Positions 10,572 through 18,299 of a stretch of DNA of 47,356 nt are shown here, piece by piece. Made by a program: the position numbers and the translations under genes. Position 1 is the stretch's first letter, and each line of letters starts with the position of its first letter. The stretch is taken from contig JABDBL010000019.1 in assembly GCA_013288645.1 (NCBI GenBank), positions 1 to 47,356 of the forward strand, in the 5' to 3' direction. Source of the stretch: Candidatus Melainabacteria bacterium (GTDB lineage: Bacteria; Cyanobacteriota; Vampirovibrionia; Obscuribacterales; Obscuribacteraceae). Below the pieces are notes generated by a model that saw only the letters and a list, made by a program, of their open reading frames with translations, did not search any database and was not told the DNA's origin.

Positions 10572-12008
10572 ATGTTTCTATTGCGCACTGCTGGAATGTT
10601 TCTTCCTCCAAATTTAAAAGAATTGTTGCATAAAAATTATGTCCAACACGTTTTTTTGTTTGCGGTTATTTTAGGTCTAATTGCTATAGCATATTGGCCA
10701 ACTATGACAGCAAATTATGCTTTTGCGGATGATTATTATTGTCTTTGGAACAGGCTATATCAACAAAATTGGCTTCGCGAAATTATTACTGAAGGAATAT
10801 TACAAGCAAGACCATTAAACGGAACTTTAGTTGCGATACTGATGACTGGCTGTAAATCACTAAATGATTATATAAGTTTTCATGCGCTTACCATTTTCGA
10901 AACTGCTATTTTGGCTTATTTAATTTGCTGCTTTCTTGTTTGGTATGGCTGGACAAAACTACAAGGCTGTTTTTTGGCTTTAAGTCTTTGTTCTTTGCCA
11001 CCATTTCAAGTTATACATTGCTGGGCAGTTATTACATTTTTTGTATTATCTTCAATTTTCGCTATGCTTGCCGTTATGTGTGTTGTATCTGGAAATTTAA
11101 AGATCCCACAACATTCAATGCAAAGAATGATTTTGGCATTTATTTTTTTGCTACTGGCCATTACTATTTATCAGCCTTGGGCCATGTTTTATTGGGTCGG
11201 GGTAGCTATTTATTTTGCTAATAAACTAGTTTCTGATAAACAAAGGTATATATATTTAGCCAAATTTACAGCGATCTTTTTAGCGGTTGCCCTAGTGGAC
11301 CTTCTATTACTAAAAATAGCTATAACTTATTTGAAAGATATACCAGTTTCGCCTGAAAGAACTCATCTTACTACACACATACTGCAAAAAATCAGTTGGT
11401 TTTTTAGTGGGCCTTTGGTAGATGCATTGAATTTTAATCACCTTATGGTGAGCAATGAAATAGCTCTTTTCTCTGGGCTATTTATAATAATAGGTTTATG
11501 GCTTCACTTTAATATAAAAAATAGATGGCAATCTTTGTTAAATTTGTCCATTGCTTTAGCTTTTATTCCATTAAGCTATCTACCTAATTTGGCGATATCT
11601 GAAAGCTATTATACTTATAGAACCGAATTTGGCTTAAGTGCTTTGCTTCTCTTTTATGCCTATCTTTCAGCCGGTGCTTTTCTTAAAAAGTGGCAAGAAA
11701 AATCAGAACGCTTATCAATGATTGTTTTCACTGCAATTATTACTGTGACAGGCATTTATAATTTAATCAGTGCTCATAATCATGTGATTGATTTTTTTGT
11801 GAAACCGCAAATGTATGAATTAAATTTGCTCAAAGCTCAGTTGCGCGGAGACTTTGGTAAAGCAAGACAATTACATCCATTCTATTTTGAAAGGAAGGAC
11901 ACTATTGCTCCCTTTAACCGCCATGATGAATTTGGCATGCCATCTTTTGCTTGCTCTTGGATAAGGGATCCTGGCACTATTGTTCTTAAAGGTGAGATTA
12001 ATAACTGA
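10572..12008 (+). CDS. Multi-pass membrane GT-C-like glycosyltransferase
   Basis: 478 residues with roughly 9-11 hydrophobic segments. Between the first two lies ADDYYCLWNR with an acidic DD pair, the position used for metal or donor contacts in GT-C enzymes. It recalls GtrII/glucosyltransferase-type membrane proteins. Such enzymes transfer sugars from polyprenyl-phosphate donors on the periplasmic face, modifying an already exported glycan. It is divergent from the Nudix-like gene across 166 bases. An AT-rich TATAAT-containing stretch sits just upstream of the ATG. The accessory island begins directly after its stop. Confidence 0.6.
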   Translation: MFLLRTAGMFLPPNLKELLHKNYVQHVFLFAVILGLIAIAYWPTMTANYAFADDYYCLWNRLYQQNWLREIITEGILQARPLNGTLVAILMTGCKSLNDYISFHALTIFETAILAYLICCFLVWYGWTKLQGCFLALSLCSLPPFQVIHCWAVITFFVLSSIFAMLAVMCVVSGNLKIPQHSMQRMILAFIFLLLAITIYQPWAMFYWVGVAIYFANKLVSDKQRYIYLAKFTAIFLAVALVDLLLLKIAITYLKDIPVSPERTHLTTHILQKISWFFSGPLVDALNFNHLMVSNEIALFSGLFIIIGLWLHFNIKNRWQSLLNLSIALAFIPLSYLPNLAISESYYTYRTEFGLSALLLFYAYLSAGAFLKKWQEKSERLSMIVFTAIITVTGIYNLISAHNHVIDFFVKPQMYELNLLKAQLRGDFGKARQLHPFYFERKDTIAPFNRHDEFGMPSFACSWIRDPGTIVLKGEINN

Positions 12009-12020
12009 ACTTTAATAAGG

Positions 12021-12069
12021 TGTGAATTGGTGAATTATTTGGCAAAGTTTGGCTAATTATTTAGCAAAC
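12021..12069. repeat. Left copy of phased TTGGC/GCCAA-box array (inverted relative to the copy at 13798)
   Basis: The segment reads as the reverse complement of the 13798-13868 array. Shared blocks include GTGAATTGG and ATTTGGCAAAGTTTGGC, then a variant of AATTATTTGGCAAA. Boxes fall at 12040, 12050 and 12062, i.e. 10 then 12 bases apart, the same spacing as the matching part of the right copy. The right copy carries about 24 extra bases. The pair encloses about 1.8 kb and looks like the ends of a mobile element or a recombinase-binding array. The rest of the 12009-12299 gap shows no convincing gene. Confidence 0.6.
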
Positions 12070-12299
12070 TTGAAAACCTTTAGCCGGTGCCCAGAAGTAG
12101 TTCCTGGCAGGCGCTGTCAAGATAACCAATCCAAACTGGCTTACAGAGCCAATTGCACATCATCAAGTGGCAAAAACAAGTGATTGAGGTAAAGTGATCT
12201 TGCTGACCGGGCTTGGAGCGATTTGCAGGGCAGAATATGGCAGAGTACTATTAGCCATAATTACCATCTTCACAATTAACCAGGATCCCAGCTTAGACC

Positions 12300-13214
12300 A
12301 TGATTAATCTTAAAGAAATTCTGTGTTCGGCAAAGACAACTGGAAACCTTGATGCATTCAAAACGGTTTTTACTGGACTAGACCACGCTGAGCAGGAATC
12401 TGTGAGAAGTAGCTTGCTGAGTGACTTTGATCTGCATCACAATTACCGAGATGCAGTTGAGTGGAACCTGATAGTAAGAATTTGCGAGCTTTTGGGCGTA
12501 ACTGGTTGGGGTCAACGAGAGCGACTCGACGCAAGGTCTAGATTTAATGGTGATTGCTGGCAAACCGAATTTATTAATCGCTACGGGGACAACCGTCTTA
12601 AGTTCGCCTTCTGGACCAAAAGAAAGTCGGGCTGGGGGATAACAACTTACACTGTTAAAACAAGCCACGACTTTCCCAGACTAGAAGAAACAGATTGGCA
12701 GCGAATTAAGGATGTCGTTATTGTTGATGTCCAGGGCTTGATGACGCAACGGAATTATCAGCGACAATGTCCTGTAATCATGGGGGTGATCGGAAAAAGA
12801 AAGGAAGTCACTGACATAGTCTTTAATCTAAAACGCGAACTCAGCCAACTTTTCAATCATCGTTTGGAACCAGAAATCTATGGTGAGGCACTAGAGTTTC
12901 TTTTTCTCAGCCTCAATTGTATAGAACACGACGATGTCCCCGGTGGACAGCTTGCCGTTGGTCTCTTTAGCCAGAAGAAACGATCTTTTGAATGTATTCT
13001 ATATTTCCCAAAGGAGTTTGCAGGTTGGGATAACAATCTGCAAAAGAAATATTTCCGAGACAAGCTCATGGCAGTCGTCGACGCCGTTGGAGAGCAGGTA
13101 AAGAAGAAGAACCTCAAATACAACTACGCCAAATTCCGCAAAGATGTCGAAGCCGTATTAGATGAATGGAGGGTATCTTCTAAAGCCCAATCAGTGCTAA
13201 AGCCAGGCGGCTAA
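12300..13214 (+). CDS. Hypothetical protein inside the inverted-array segment
   Basis: 304 residues, soluble, no signal peptide or membrane segment, unrecognised. An in-frame stop six bases upstream fixes the 5' limit; ATG 12300 is the first start, with no clear ribosome site. Visible features are WNLIVRICELLGVTGWGQRERL, FAFWTKRKSGWG, a central DVVIVDVQGLM strand and a Lys-rich C-terminus. Codon use is less AT-biased than in the glycan genes, consistent with acquired DNA. It overlaps the convergent Clp-N gene by 35 bases at the 3' end. Function unknown; it could be cargo of the element. Confidence 0.55.
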   Translation: MINLKEILCSAKTTGNLDAFKTVFTGLDHAEQESVRSSLLSDFDLHHNYRDAVEWNLIVRICELLGVTGWGQRERLDARSRFNGDCWQTEFINRYGDNRLKFAFWTKRKSGWGITTYTVKTSHDFPRLEETDWQRIKDVVIVDVQGLMTQRNYQRQCPVIMGVIGKRKEVTDIVFNLKRELSQLFNHRLEPEIYGEALEFLFLSLNCIEHDDVPGGQLAVGLFSQKKRSFECILYFPKEFAGWDNNLQKKYFRDKLMAVVDAVGEQVKKKNLKYNYAKFRKDVEAVLDEWRVSSKAQSVLKPGG

Positions 13215-13470
13215 TCGGAAGGTATTTTTCGACGGGATGACCATTCCATTCTGCGTGTTCTGTGTTCAGGCGGCCGTGTATGGGAGCCGCAGTTGTAATC
13301 ATATCTGGAGAAACCGACAGTTTAGACAATGTTAGTGCGGGTATCTCATAATCCTGCTCGACAATTGCTTGCAACACCTGTTCCGTAGACATGGCAGTAT
13401 TAGCTTGTTCGGCGGCTTTGCGAACGACGGTTACAGCTTTTAAAGCTCCTTCCGAATAATGTTCAAGCAT
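13180..13470 (-). CDS. Orphan Clp N-terminal-domain protein
   Basis: 96 residues. The first half (EHYSEGALKAVTVVRKAAEQ, then MSTEQVLQAIVEQ and ALTLSKLSVSPDMI) follows the Clp_N repeat that opens ClpA/B/C ATPases, where it binds substrates or adaptors. No AAA+ ATPase follows, and the C-terminal half is unrelated. The start at 13470 has a strong Shine-Dalgarno GAAGGAGGGG 7 bases upstream, so it appears to be expressed as a small protein rather than only a fragment. It may be a stand-alone Clp-N protein or the truncated front of a ClpC gene carried by the element. Confidence 0.6.
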   Translation of the reverse strand: MLEHYSEGALKAVTVVRKAAEQANTAMSTEQVLQAIVEQDYEIPALTLSKLSVSPDMITTAAPIHGRLNTEHAEWNGHPVEKYLPISRLALALIGL

Positions 13471-13664
13471 TGCGTACCCCTCCTTCAAAATTACTTAGCG
13501 TGATTTTCTAATAAAAAACCCTGCGGACTGTCTTACTTCTATGTTATATAAATTTACCCGTTTTTGAGAAAGGATAACGTCTTCGCAAGCTCTATTACAA
13601 AATGAAGTGCCGGTCCAGCTTAGGTTTTAAAGAACTAAATCTCTAGGTTTCGCACTGCTTTTCA

Positions 13665-13787
13665 CGCAGTGCTGCAAGACACCAAGCAAAGATCAAACAG
13701 CTGTTTTCTTAGGGAAATTCCAAAGCCGAAATTGCTCGAAAGCTTGGAATTTACAGGACTTCTGTGATACGGATTTTGGCAACTTAA
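13665..13787 (+). pseudogene. Serine resolvase/invertase C-terminal remnant
   Basis: Translation gives the resolvase helix-turn-helix tail: AKIKQLFS, an in-frame stop, then GNSKAEIARKLGIYRTSVIR and ILAT, ending at TAA 13787. The SKAEIARKLGIxRTSVxRIL pattern is the classical C-terminal DNA-binding motif of Tn3-type resolvases and DNA invertases. The internal stop and absence of the catalytic domain mark it as a remnant. It ends 11 bases before the right-hand phased array, as expected for a recombinase beside its own binding site. Confidence 0.6.
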
Positions 13788-13797
13788 AAAACAAATT

Positions 13798-13868
13798 GCC
13801 AAATAATTCGCCAAACTTTGCCAAATAATTTGCCAAAAACCCGGCAATTTAATTCGCCAATTCACAGC
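13798..13868. repeat. Right copy of phased GCCAA-box array
   Basis: GCCAA-type boxes begin at 13798, 13810, 13820, 13832, 13844 (degenerate GCAA) and 13856, separated by AT-rich spacers, so spacing is 10-12 bases, close to one helical turn. This resembles a multi-site protein-binding array. An inverted, shorter copy lies at 12021-12069. The array immediately follows the resolvase remnant. Confidence 0.6.
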
Positions 13869-13894
13869 CTGCGGCATATCCTCGCTCGCTTCGC

Positions 13895-13925
13895 GAGCTC
13901 CGGTATTCCTCGGCGCTCTTTTTTT
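13895..13925 (+). terminator. Rho-independent terminator after the resolvase/array
   Basis: GAGC-t-CCG-gtattcct-CGG-c-GCTC forms an interrupted GC stem followed by seven T residues (13919-13925). Just upstream GCTCGCTTCGCGAGC can form another tight hairpin. Orientation is plus, fitting termination of the former resolvase transcript. Confidence 0.5.
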
Positions 13926-13964
13926 ATTGGGGTCGCCGATCAGTACAAACGCCGGCATGGGCGG

Positions 13965-14262
13965 CTATTGAGACACGAATACTTTCTCTACCTTTCGGGA
14001 GGTATGCACAACTCGCATAATTTCAATTGTTTTATCGACGATTCGATAAAAAATAAAGTAATCTCCCTCCGACACACTTCTGAGATCTGGCATCAGCTCG
14101 GTTCTTCTACGCCCTATTTTTGGATTGTCTTTAAGGGAAAGCCAACGTTGTTCTAGCCTATCAGTAAATCTGACAGCAGCAACAGGACTATCTTTATGCT
14201 ATGTATTCTTCAATCTCTAAAACGTCCTGGCGGGCTTTTAGAGTAAGGTAAAGTTTGATCAC
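13965..14262 (-). pseudogene. ParE/RelE-family toxin disrupted by a one-base frameshift
   Basis: From GTG 14262 the frame reads MIKLYLTLKARQDVLEIEEY then IA and a stop. Skipping one T restores KDSPVAAVRFTDRLEQRW, PKIGRRRTEL, DYFIFYRIVDKTIEIMRVVH and a stop at 13965. Together these are a complete ParE-type toxin (EIxEYIAxDxPxAAxRFxDRL...YRxxxxxIEIxRVVHxxR). Such toxins are small mRNA-interferase or gyrase-poison proteins neutralised by the adjacent antitoxin. The GTG overlaps the antitoxin stop (GTGA), the normal coupling. The extra base at about 14197 kills the frame unless it is a sequencing error. Confidence 0.75.
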
Positions 14263-14480
14263 TTTTGAGTAGTTCTTAGCCGGGCACGTTCTCTTAATTC
14301 TCTCAAAACATCTTCAGCAGGAATAAGTTCGCCTCTATCAGCCTGTTCAACACCAATCATAATCTCTTGTCGTAATTCCTTGATTTTCATTTCGTGCTGA
14401 AATTGCTCGAATTCTTCGGGCGAGAATTGATCGACTAGTTTTAACACTTGTTCTACAGGTATTTTTTTTGGCAAAGCCAT
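14259..14480 (-). CDS. Type II antitoxin partner of the broken ParE-type toxin
   Basis: 73 residues from ATG 14480 (MALPKKIPVEQVLKLVDQFS). The C-terminus GVEQADRGELIPAEDVLREL is typical of small antitoxins paired with ParE/RelE toxins, where the GxxQADxGExxxxEEVxxxL segment wraps the toxin. A TGAGG ribosome site lies about 12 bases upstream, preferring this start over the longer ATG at 14510. The stop overlaps the toxin GTG. Because the toxin is frameshifted, the antitoxin is now an orphan; it may still repress its own promoter. Confidence 0.7.
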   Translation of the reverse strand: MALPKKIPVEQVLKLVDQFSPEEFEQFQHEMKIKELRQEIMIGVEQADRGELIPAEDVLRELRERARLRTTQK

Positions 14481-15166
14481 GGCAATTAAAACCTCATGTG
14501 AATAATCCAAGTGTACCTGGTAGTCGAATGTTTTAACAGGGGGCTAGCAAAAATTTAGGTGGGGTGGGGGATAGAGACATTTCTCACGGTTTAAAAACCA
14601 CAGCCGCCCAGAAATCAAGAATTCCTTACGGCTAACGGTACTCAAATTGTTATATTTTTTCTTCGTCAAGCAATTTATTAGCGTTAGCTATTAAGTCCAA
14701 TAAGGCAAGTTTATAATCCGAGCAATGTAATTAGTCGTCTCGATCAAAAAACTTTCGTTTAAAGGGCAGCGAGCGGCTTGTCAGTACCTCGCCCAAAGGT
14801 CATATCTAACGGCTGTAGATCTTGGTATTTTGTAGACACTTCGTCGCAAATGTTCGGGCTACGCCCTCACGGCTTCTCGGTGCAGAACAGGAAGTTTCGT
14901 TTCGCAGGGCTCCACTCAACTTTGTTTGCAGCTACGTTACGCTTCGCTCAACTACGCAGCTCACACGCCCCCATCGGGGGCGCCGGCACCGAGTCGCCGA
15001 AGCGCGACAAAGGTAAGGCAGGATAAAGTAAATCACCTATATTCTATAATCAGCGATTATCATCGTATTATAATGCCACCTACTAATTAAATTATTTAAA
15101 AAATGGAGCCTAAAGTTCTAAGAAGCTATCAGTATAACAGTTTTAAGCACTTCTAAGAGGTAAGTT
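14481..15166. other. Gene-poor gap with a GC-rich structured patch
   Basis: About 690 bases without a supported gene. An AT-rich part (14481-14800) shows nothing I can name. The GC-rich patch 14840-15010 is bounded by an 8-base inverted repeat, CTCGGTGC (14876-14883) and GCACCGAG (14986-14993). Inside is a tight hairpin, CGCCCCC-ATC-GGGGGCG (14966-14982). Open frames across it look like non-coding shadow. Before the RHH gene, TTCTAAGAAG (15116) and TTCTAAGAGG (15151) form direct repeats that could be autoregulatory sites. Confidence 0.35.
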
Positions 15167-15592
15167 ATGCCAAAGACAAAACAGATGCCGAAGCCAGAGA
15201 CAAGGTTGTCGGTAGAGGATTATAAGAGATTCGAAGAAGTAGCAAGGGCAAGAGGAAAAACAAAAACGGCAGTAGCAAGAGAAGCGTTACTGTTGTTCTT
15301 GGATTGCGAAGACAAGCTCAAGGCAGAAAGTCGAGAGAGTATTTTAGAGAAGCGGTTGAAGAAGATGGAGGATCGGATGGCGTCGTTGCTGGCGAGGATA
15401 GGGATAGACGTGGGGATAGGATTTCACCTTATGTTCCGGAACATGGACCCAGAGACGCGGGCGGATGCAATGGCTTGGGCGTATAACAGTTCGGTGGAGA
15501 GATTGAAGAAGAAGTTAAAAGGGCAGGCGGCTGAGCTCAAGGAAATTATGAAGGGGCAAGAACAGCCGCAAGAAATGAGAGAGGGTTCATAA
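15167..15592 (+). CDS. Ribbon-helix-helix DNA-binding protein (plasmid relaxosome/partition-like)
   Basis: 141 residues, very basic. Residues about 10-48 (ETRLSVEDYKRFEEVARARG, then KTKTAVAREALLLFL) follow the CopG/MobC-type ribbon-helix-helix pattern: a short strand then two helices. The remainder is coiled-coil-like (LEKRLKKMEDRMASLL; VERLKKKLKG). Such proteins on plasmids act as relaxosome accessory factors, partition proteins or repressors. A GAGG ribosome site lies 7 bases upstream, and repeated TTCTAAGA sites upstream hint at autoregulation. No relaxase is present nearby, so the mobilisation role is uncertain. Confidence 0.6.
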   Translation: MPKTKQMPKPETRLSVEDYKRFEEVARARGKTKTAVAREALLLFLDCEDKLKAESRESILEKRLKKMEDRMASLLARIGIDVGIGFHLMFRNMDPETRADAMAWAYNSSVERLKKKLKGQAAELKEIMKGQEQPQEMREGS

Positions 15593-15925
15593 AGTGTGGT
15601 TAGTGCGAGGTTAGCGCAATTATAAAGCGATAATTTATTTCTGGAATTTGCATAAAAAATAAGTCATAGAACCTCGGTACAGGCAAGAAGAAGTCTTATT
15701 GTCAAGCAACACTTTGGCTTTGAGCAGGCTGTCGTGTTTAGATGTCATGCTTGATTTTGGTTCAACAAATTTGCTAGCACGAGGTGTTCATTCATCCCTT
15801 CACCTATTTGGTGGTAGCTACTTAAAAGCCGAGTACCACAAAAATTAAAAGCTGACCCATTCGTGACGGGCCGGTCAGGTGTTGGGATTGCGATGAAGTC
15901 CATTTTGCCCCGAAAGGACAGCGTC
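15593..15925. other. Intergenic region, no gene seen
   Basis: AT-rich to mixed sequence between the RHH gene and the GC-rich cassette. No tRNA, repeat or convincing reading frame is visible; an open frame on minus (15745-15966) has no family character. Composition shifts toward GC from about 15860. Confidence 0.3.
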
Positions 15926-16438
15926 ATGTGTCGGAGCGAACGTCCTCGCCTCGAGTTTAATATCACGGAGGAAGAGGCCGCCGAACTCGAACGACGGAGG
16001 AAGATCTGTTGTGAGGTCAGGAATCATCTCGTGTCCGTGTTTCGATCAATTGCGACTTGTCTCGATCGTTTGGACGATTCCGACCTGGACAAGGTTCAGA
16101 GGCTGCTCCATGACATGGATCAGGTGACGGCGCGGGCTAAGCCTGCGATTCACTGGAAGCGCGGACCTTGCAAATTCTTCAACGTCCCGCAGATTCCAGA
16201 TTTCCTCTTCGACTGCATCGAAGGATCCCAGACGAGCGGCGACATCACCGTGATCTGCTGTCTGCTTGGGCGGTTCGGTGGTAAAGACGTTTACGATAGT
16301 TGCACAGGCGCCATGTTCACTCACGACCGCGACAGCGGGATCATTGAGCATATTGGGGATCCCGATATCGTCCGCGAGTTGTTCGCCGGACACGAGGAAG
16401 TGGCGAAGCTGAAGGGGGTTCTTGCCGCAAAGGGTTGA
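15926..16438 (+). CDS. Hypothetical protein of GC-rich foreign cassette
   Basis: 170 residues from ATG 15926, chosen because AAGGA lies 7 bases upstream; the open frame extends back to GTG 15863. GC is estimated near 55% with G/C-ending codons (GAC, CTC, GTC), clearly unlike the AT-rich surroundings, a sign of recent transfer from another genome. Visible features are an acidic helical start (EEEAAELERRRK), MDQVTARAKPAIHWKRGPCK, a hydrophobic DITVICCLLGRFGG and C-terminal DIVRELFAGHEE. I do not recognise a family. A frame on the opposite strand is longer at one end but lacks a ribosome site and coding character. Confidence 0.5.
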   Translation: MCRSERPRLEFNITEEEAAELERRRKICCEVRNHLVSVFRSIATCLDRLDDSDLDKVQRLLHDMDQVTARAKPAIHWKRGPCKFFNVPQIPDFLFDCIEGSQTSGDITVICCLLGRFGGKDVYDSCTGAMFTHDRDSGIIEHIGDPDIVRELFAGHEEVAKLKGVLAAKG

Positions 16439-16483
16439 GCCCCGGCTGCGCAGGTAGTTGTCCAAAAGCTCAATGGAAATTTC

Positions 16484-16540
16484 CCAAAGCGATGATCCGG
16501 AATCAACCCGGGTATCGCTTTTGGGCAATTTCTGTTTTTC
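16484..16540 (+). terminator. Strong hairpin terminator after the GC-rich gene
   Basis: CCAAAGCGAT (16484-16493) pairs with ATCGCTTTTGG (one-base bulge), with CCGG/CCGG pairing inside. A TTTTT tract follows at 16535-16539. It closes the 15926 gene and delimits the single-gene cassette on its right. Confidence 0.5.
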
Positions 16541-16935
16541 TTCCAGATTCACGTCTGATAATTATCGTTATGTTTCATTGGCTTTTTTGTTTTGTTCTGC
16601 GGCTCTGGGAGCGGGGTTTCTTTGTGTTGGCTGGTGATTGGGTAGCTGGATTTGCGCTTTGGATCTTGGGGCGAACACTAGATGTGGACAGCCTTTTGTA
16701 AAACTGTTGCCAAGCAGAAGGTTTTTGCTAAACGCTATATTCGGTGTTTGGCTCGCGTGTTCTCTTGGGATCTAAATTCTCTAAAACGAGCGTATAGCTG
16801 CCTCTTGTGTTTTTGACTTTCGGATAATAGCACGTGGTTAATAAATTAATTCCAGTCATTTTCAAGTGCCGTGTCACAACTTTGCCAGATTTTTGCTATT
16901 TACTACCAAAGATAGCTAGGTAGGAGAACTATTCC
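16541..16935. other. Intergenic region before the 125-residue ORF
   Basis: Nearly 400 bases without a supported gene. The frame continuing from 16435 to 16701 translates to a hydrophobic Trp/Phe-rich string with no start signal and is probably spurious. The last 30 bases contain the ribosome site TAGGAGAAC of the next gene. Confidence 0.3.
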
Positions 16936-17313
16936 ATGGACGGACACGGACATAGCCAGAATAATCCCAATATCGATGTAGATAAACTAACGAAAGAGGC
17001 GGAAGCCGGGCATGGGCATTATATTAGGTCGGTTCTTGATCGAGTTCCATTTGAAGAACAGGTTCGGATTGCCAATGAAATGTCCAATCTCAGTAGAGAT
17101 CGTATTGAGACGGCGAGGTTACCGAGAATAGAATTCGTTATGAACATTGATAGTAGTGATGGAAACAGCGGACATGGCTATAGCGACATCCAGCTTTACC
17201 GCCTGACACCTAACAAATTCTTGGGCATGTTAGTTCCTAAATCAGAATTACTGTACCAAAGCTCATTGAACCTCACCACAGGTGAAAAAACTGCGGCTGA
17301 CAATAATCGATAA
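16936..17313 (+). CDS. Small hypothetical protein, His-rich N-terminus
   Basis: 125 residues, soluble, unrecognised. The N-terminus MDGHGHSQNN and a later EAGHGHYIRS give GHGH clusters that could bind metal. The middle (VLDRVPFEEQVRIANEMSNL) is helical and the C-terminal part is strand-rich. A good ribosome site TAGGAGAAC precedes the ATG by about 6 bases, supporting expression. It is convergent with the membrane-protein gene with 9 bases between stops. No function is proposed. Confidence 0.5.
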   Translation: MDGHGHSQNNPNIDVDKLTKEAEAGHGHYIRSVLDRVPFEEQVRIANEMSNLSRDRIETARLPRIEFVMNIDSSDGNSGHGYSDIQLYRLTPNKFLGMLVPKSELLYQSSLNLTTGEKTAADNNR

Positions 17314-17322
17314 AAGCTATAA

Positions 17323-17703
17323 TCAAGGATTAGTGCTCGACTTATGCACAACTATTGCAAATAGTGATTGCCAGCCCACTCCAGCAGAAAAGATTGTGCA
17401 CAATTGCACAAATAAACTGCTATTTGGGTCAAAAGTTTTTTTATAGACGATAGGAAATATAGTAATTGCAGTTATTAAGGCGAAAATTAGCCAACTGGCC
17501 AAGCCTTGGAGATTCCAGTTGTGATTTTCTTGGAACGCGACTAAATATGGCTGAATTGTAATACCTAATACAAGAGCAACGTACTGAGGAATTACCGGCA
17601 GGGCTTTCGATTTCTGGCCTTTATCCTTAACTGTTACATTCGGGTGCCTCTGTTCTGATTGCAAGTCTAAGTAACGTAGCAAGTTATCTATCATTTCGGC
17701 CAC
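17323..17703 (-). CDS. Small membrane protein coupled to the HTH gene
   Basis: 126 residues: a soluble charged N-terminus (about 35 residues) then three hydrophobic segments (ALPVIPQYVALVLGITIQPY; LASWLIFALITAITIFPIVY; LFVQLCTIFSAGVGWQSLFA). The GTG start shares its G with the TAG of the upstream HTH gene (TAGTG), so the two are translationally coupled. No known family is recognised. On plasmids, coupled DNA-binding plus membrane proteins may anchor plasmid DNA or serve in maintenance; that is inference from position only. Confidence 0.5.
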   Translation of the reverse strand: MAEMIDNLLRYLDLQSEQRHPNVTVKDKGQKSKALPVIPQYVALVLGITIQPYLVAFQENHNWNLQGLASWLIFALITAITIFPIVYKKTFDPNSSLFVQLCTIFSAGVGWQSLFAIVVHKSSTNP

Positions 17704-18299
17704 TAGCCTTTAATTCTCTTCCACACTCGATACCACCAAGTTTGTTTGAGGGTTTGAAGCTCTTTTTCTGTTTTTGCCAAATGCTGTTTTAATTGGTCAG
17801 CTTCTGTTGCTTTGCTCTGTAGGTCTGGCAAAAGCTTCACTTGTTCTTTGTGTGTTTCTAGCTGAGATTCTAAATAACCTATCCTATAATTTGCCGCTTG
17901 AAGGTCTTTTAAAAGTACTCGTAAGTCTATTAAGGCGCTGGCTTTGTCAGGCGTGTCAGACAGTGTCACATGACTGTCAGAGTCAATAACGGTGCCTGGT
18001 GTGAAGACAGGTATTTTAACGAGACGCTTATTTCCTTTTGTTTTTGACTTTAATTCACCCCTGTCTATTCTGCGCCAAATGGTTCGCTCGCTTGTTCCTA
18101 GGCGTTTAGCGGCTTCAGAGATTGATAACTCAATAGTTTTATGGTTGCGGTTGTCGGCATTGTCAGATGACACTGTCACGTCAAATAGGGGATCTAGCCC
18201 TTTGGTGTCAATACGATTGCTCTGAATGCCTGCTGGATTGGTTAAACTGGACTGTGACACATTGCCCCACTCTCTAAAAACTGTCAGTAATGTATGCAT
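17703..18299 (-). CDS. HTH/coiled-coil DNA-binding protein divergent from repA
   Basis: 198 residues from ATG 18299; the frame is open to TTG 18368, and no start has a clear ribosome site. Residues about 57-85 (LSISEAAKRLGTSERTIWRR followed by IDRGELKSK) form an excisionase/MerR-like helix-turn-helix. From about residue 130 a long coiled coil follows (YRIGYLESQLETHKEQVKLL; KQHLAKTEKELQTLKQ), ending in an aromatic/basic tail WWYRVWKRIKG. This HTH-plus-coiled-coil architecture recalls plasmid KfrA/partition-type regulators. It lies divergent from the replication initiator and probably controls that region through the ACTGTCA repeats. Confidence 0.6.
   Translation of the reverse strand: MHTLLTVFREWGNVSQSSLTNPAGIQSNRIDTKGLDPLFDVTVSSDNADNRNHKTIELSISEAAKRLGTSERTIWRRIDRGELKSKTKGNKRLVKIPVFTPGTVIDSDSHVTLSDTPDKASALIDLRVLLKDLQAANYRIGYLESQLETHKEQVKLLPDLQSKATEADQLKQHLAKTEKELQTLKQTWWYRVWKRIKG

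Noticed and set aside
13662..13958. 98-codon open frame on minus
   Set aside because: It is antisense to the resolvase remnant and phased array; no start signal and low-complexity translation caused by the repeats.
13818..14156. 112-codon open frame on plus
   Set aside because: It runs antisense through the ParE-type toxin pseudogene, which has clear family motifs on the other strand.
14778..15026. 82-codon frame in the GC-rich patch
   Set aside because: A second frame is equally open here, no ribosome site is visible, and the sequence is dominated by inverted repeats.
16046..16552. 168-codon open frame on minus opposite the GC-rich gene
   Set aside because: The plus-strand frame has an AAGGA ribosome site and a terminator just behind it; the minus frame has neither and spans that terminator.
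16435..16701. 88-codon frame continuing after the GC-rich gene
   Set aside because: It crosses the terminator hairpin and encodes a compositionally odd Trp/Phe-rich string without start signals.
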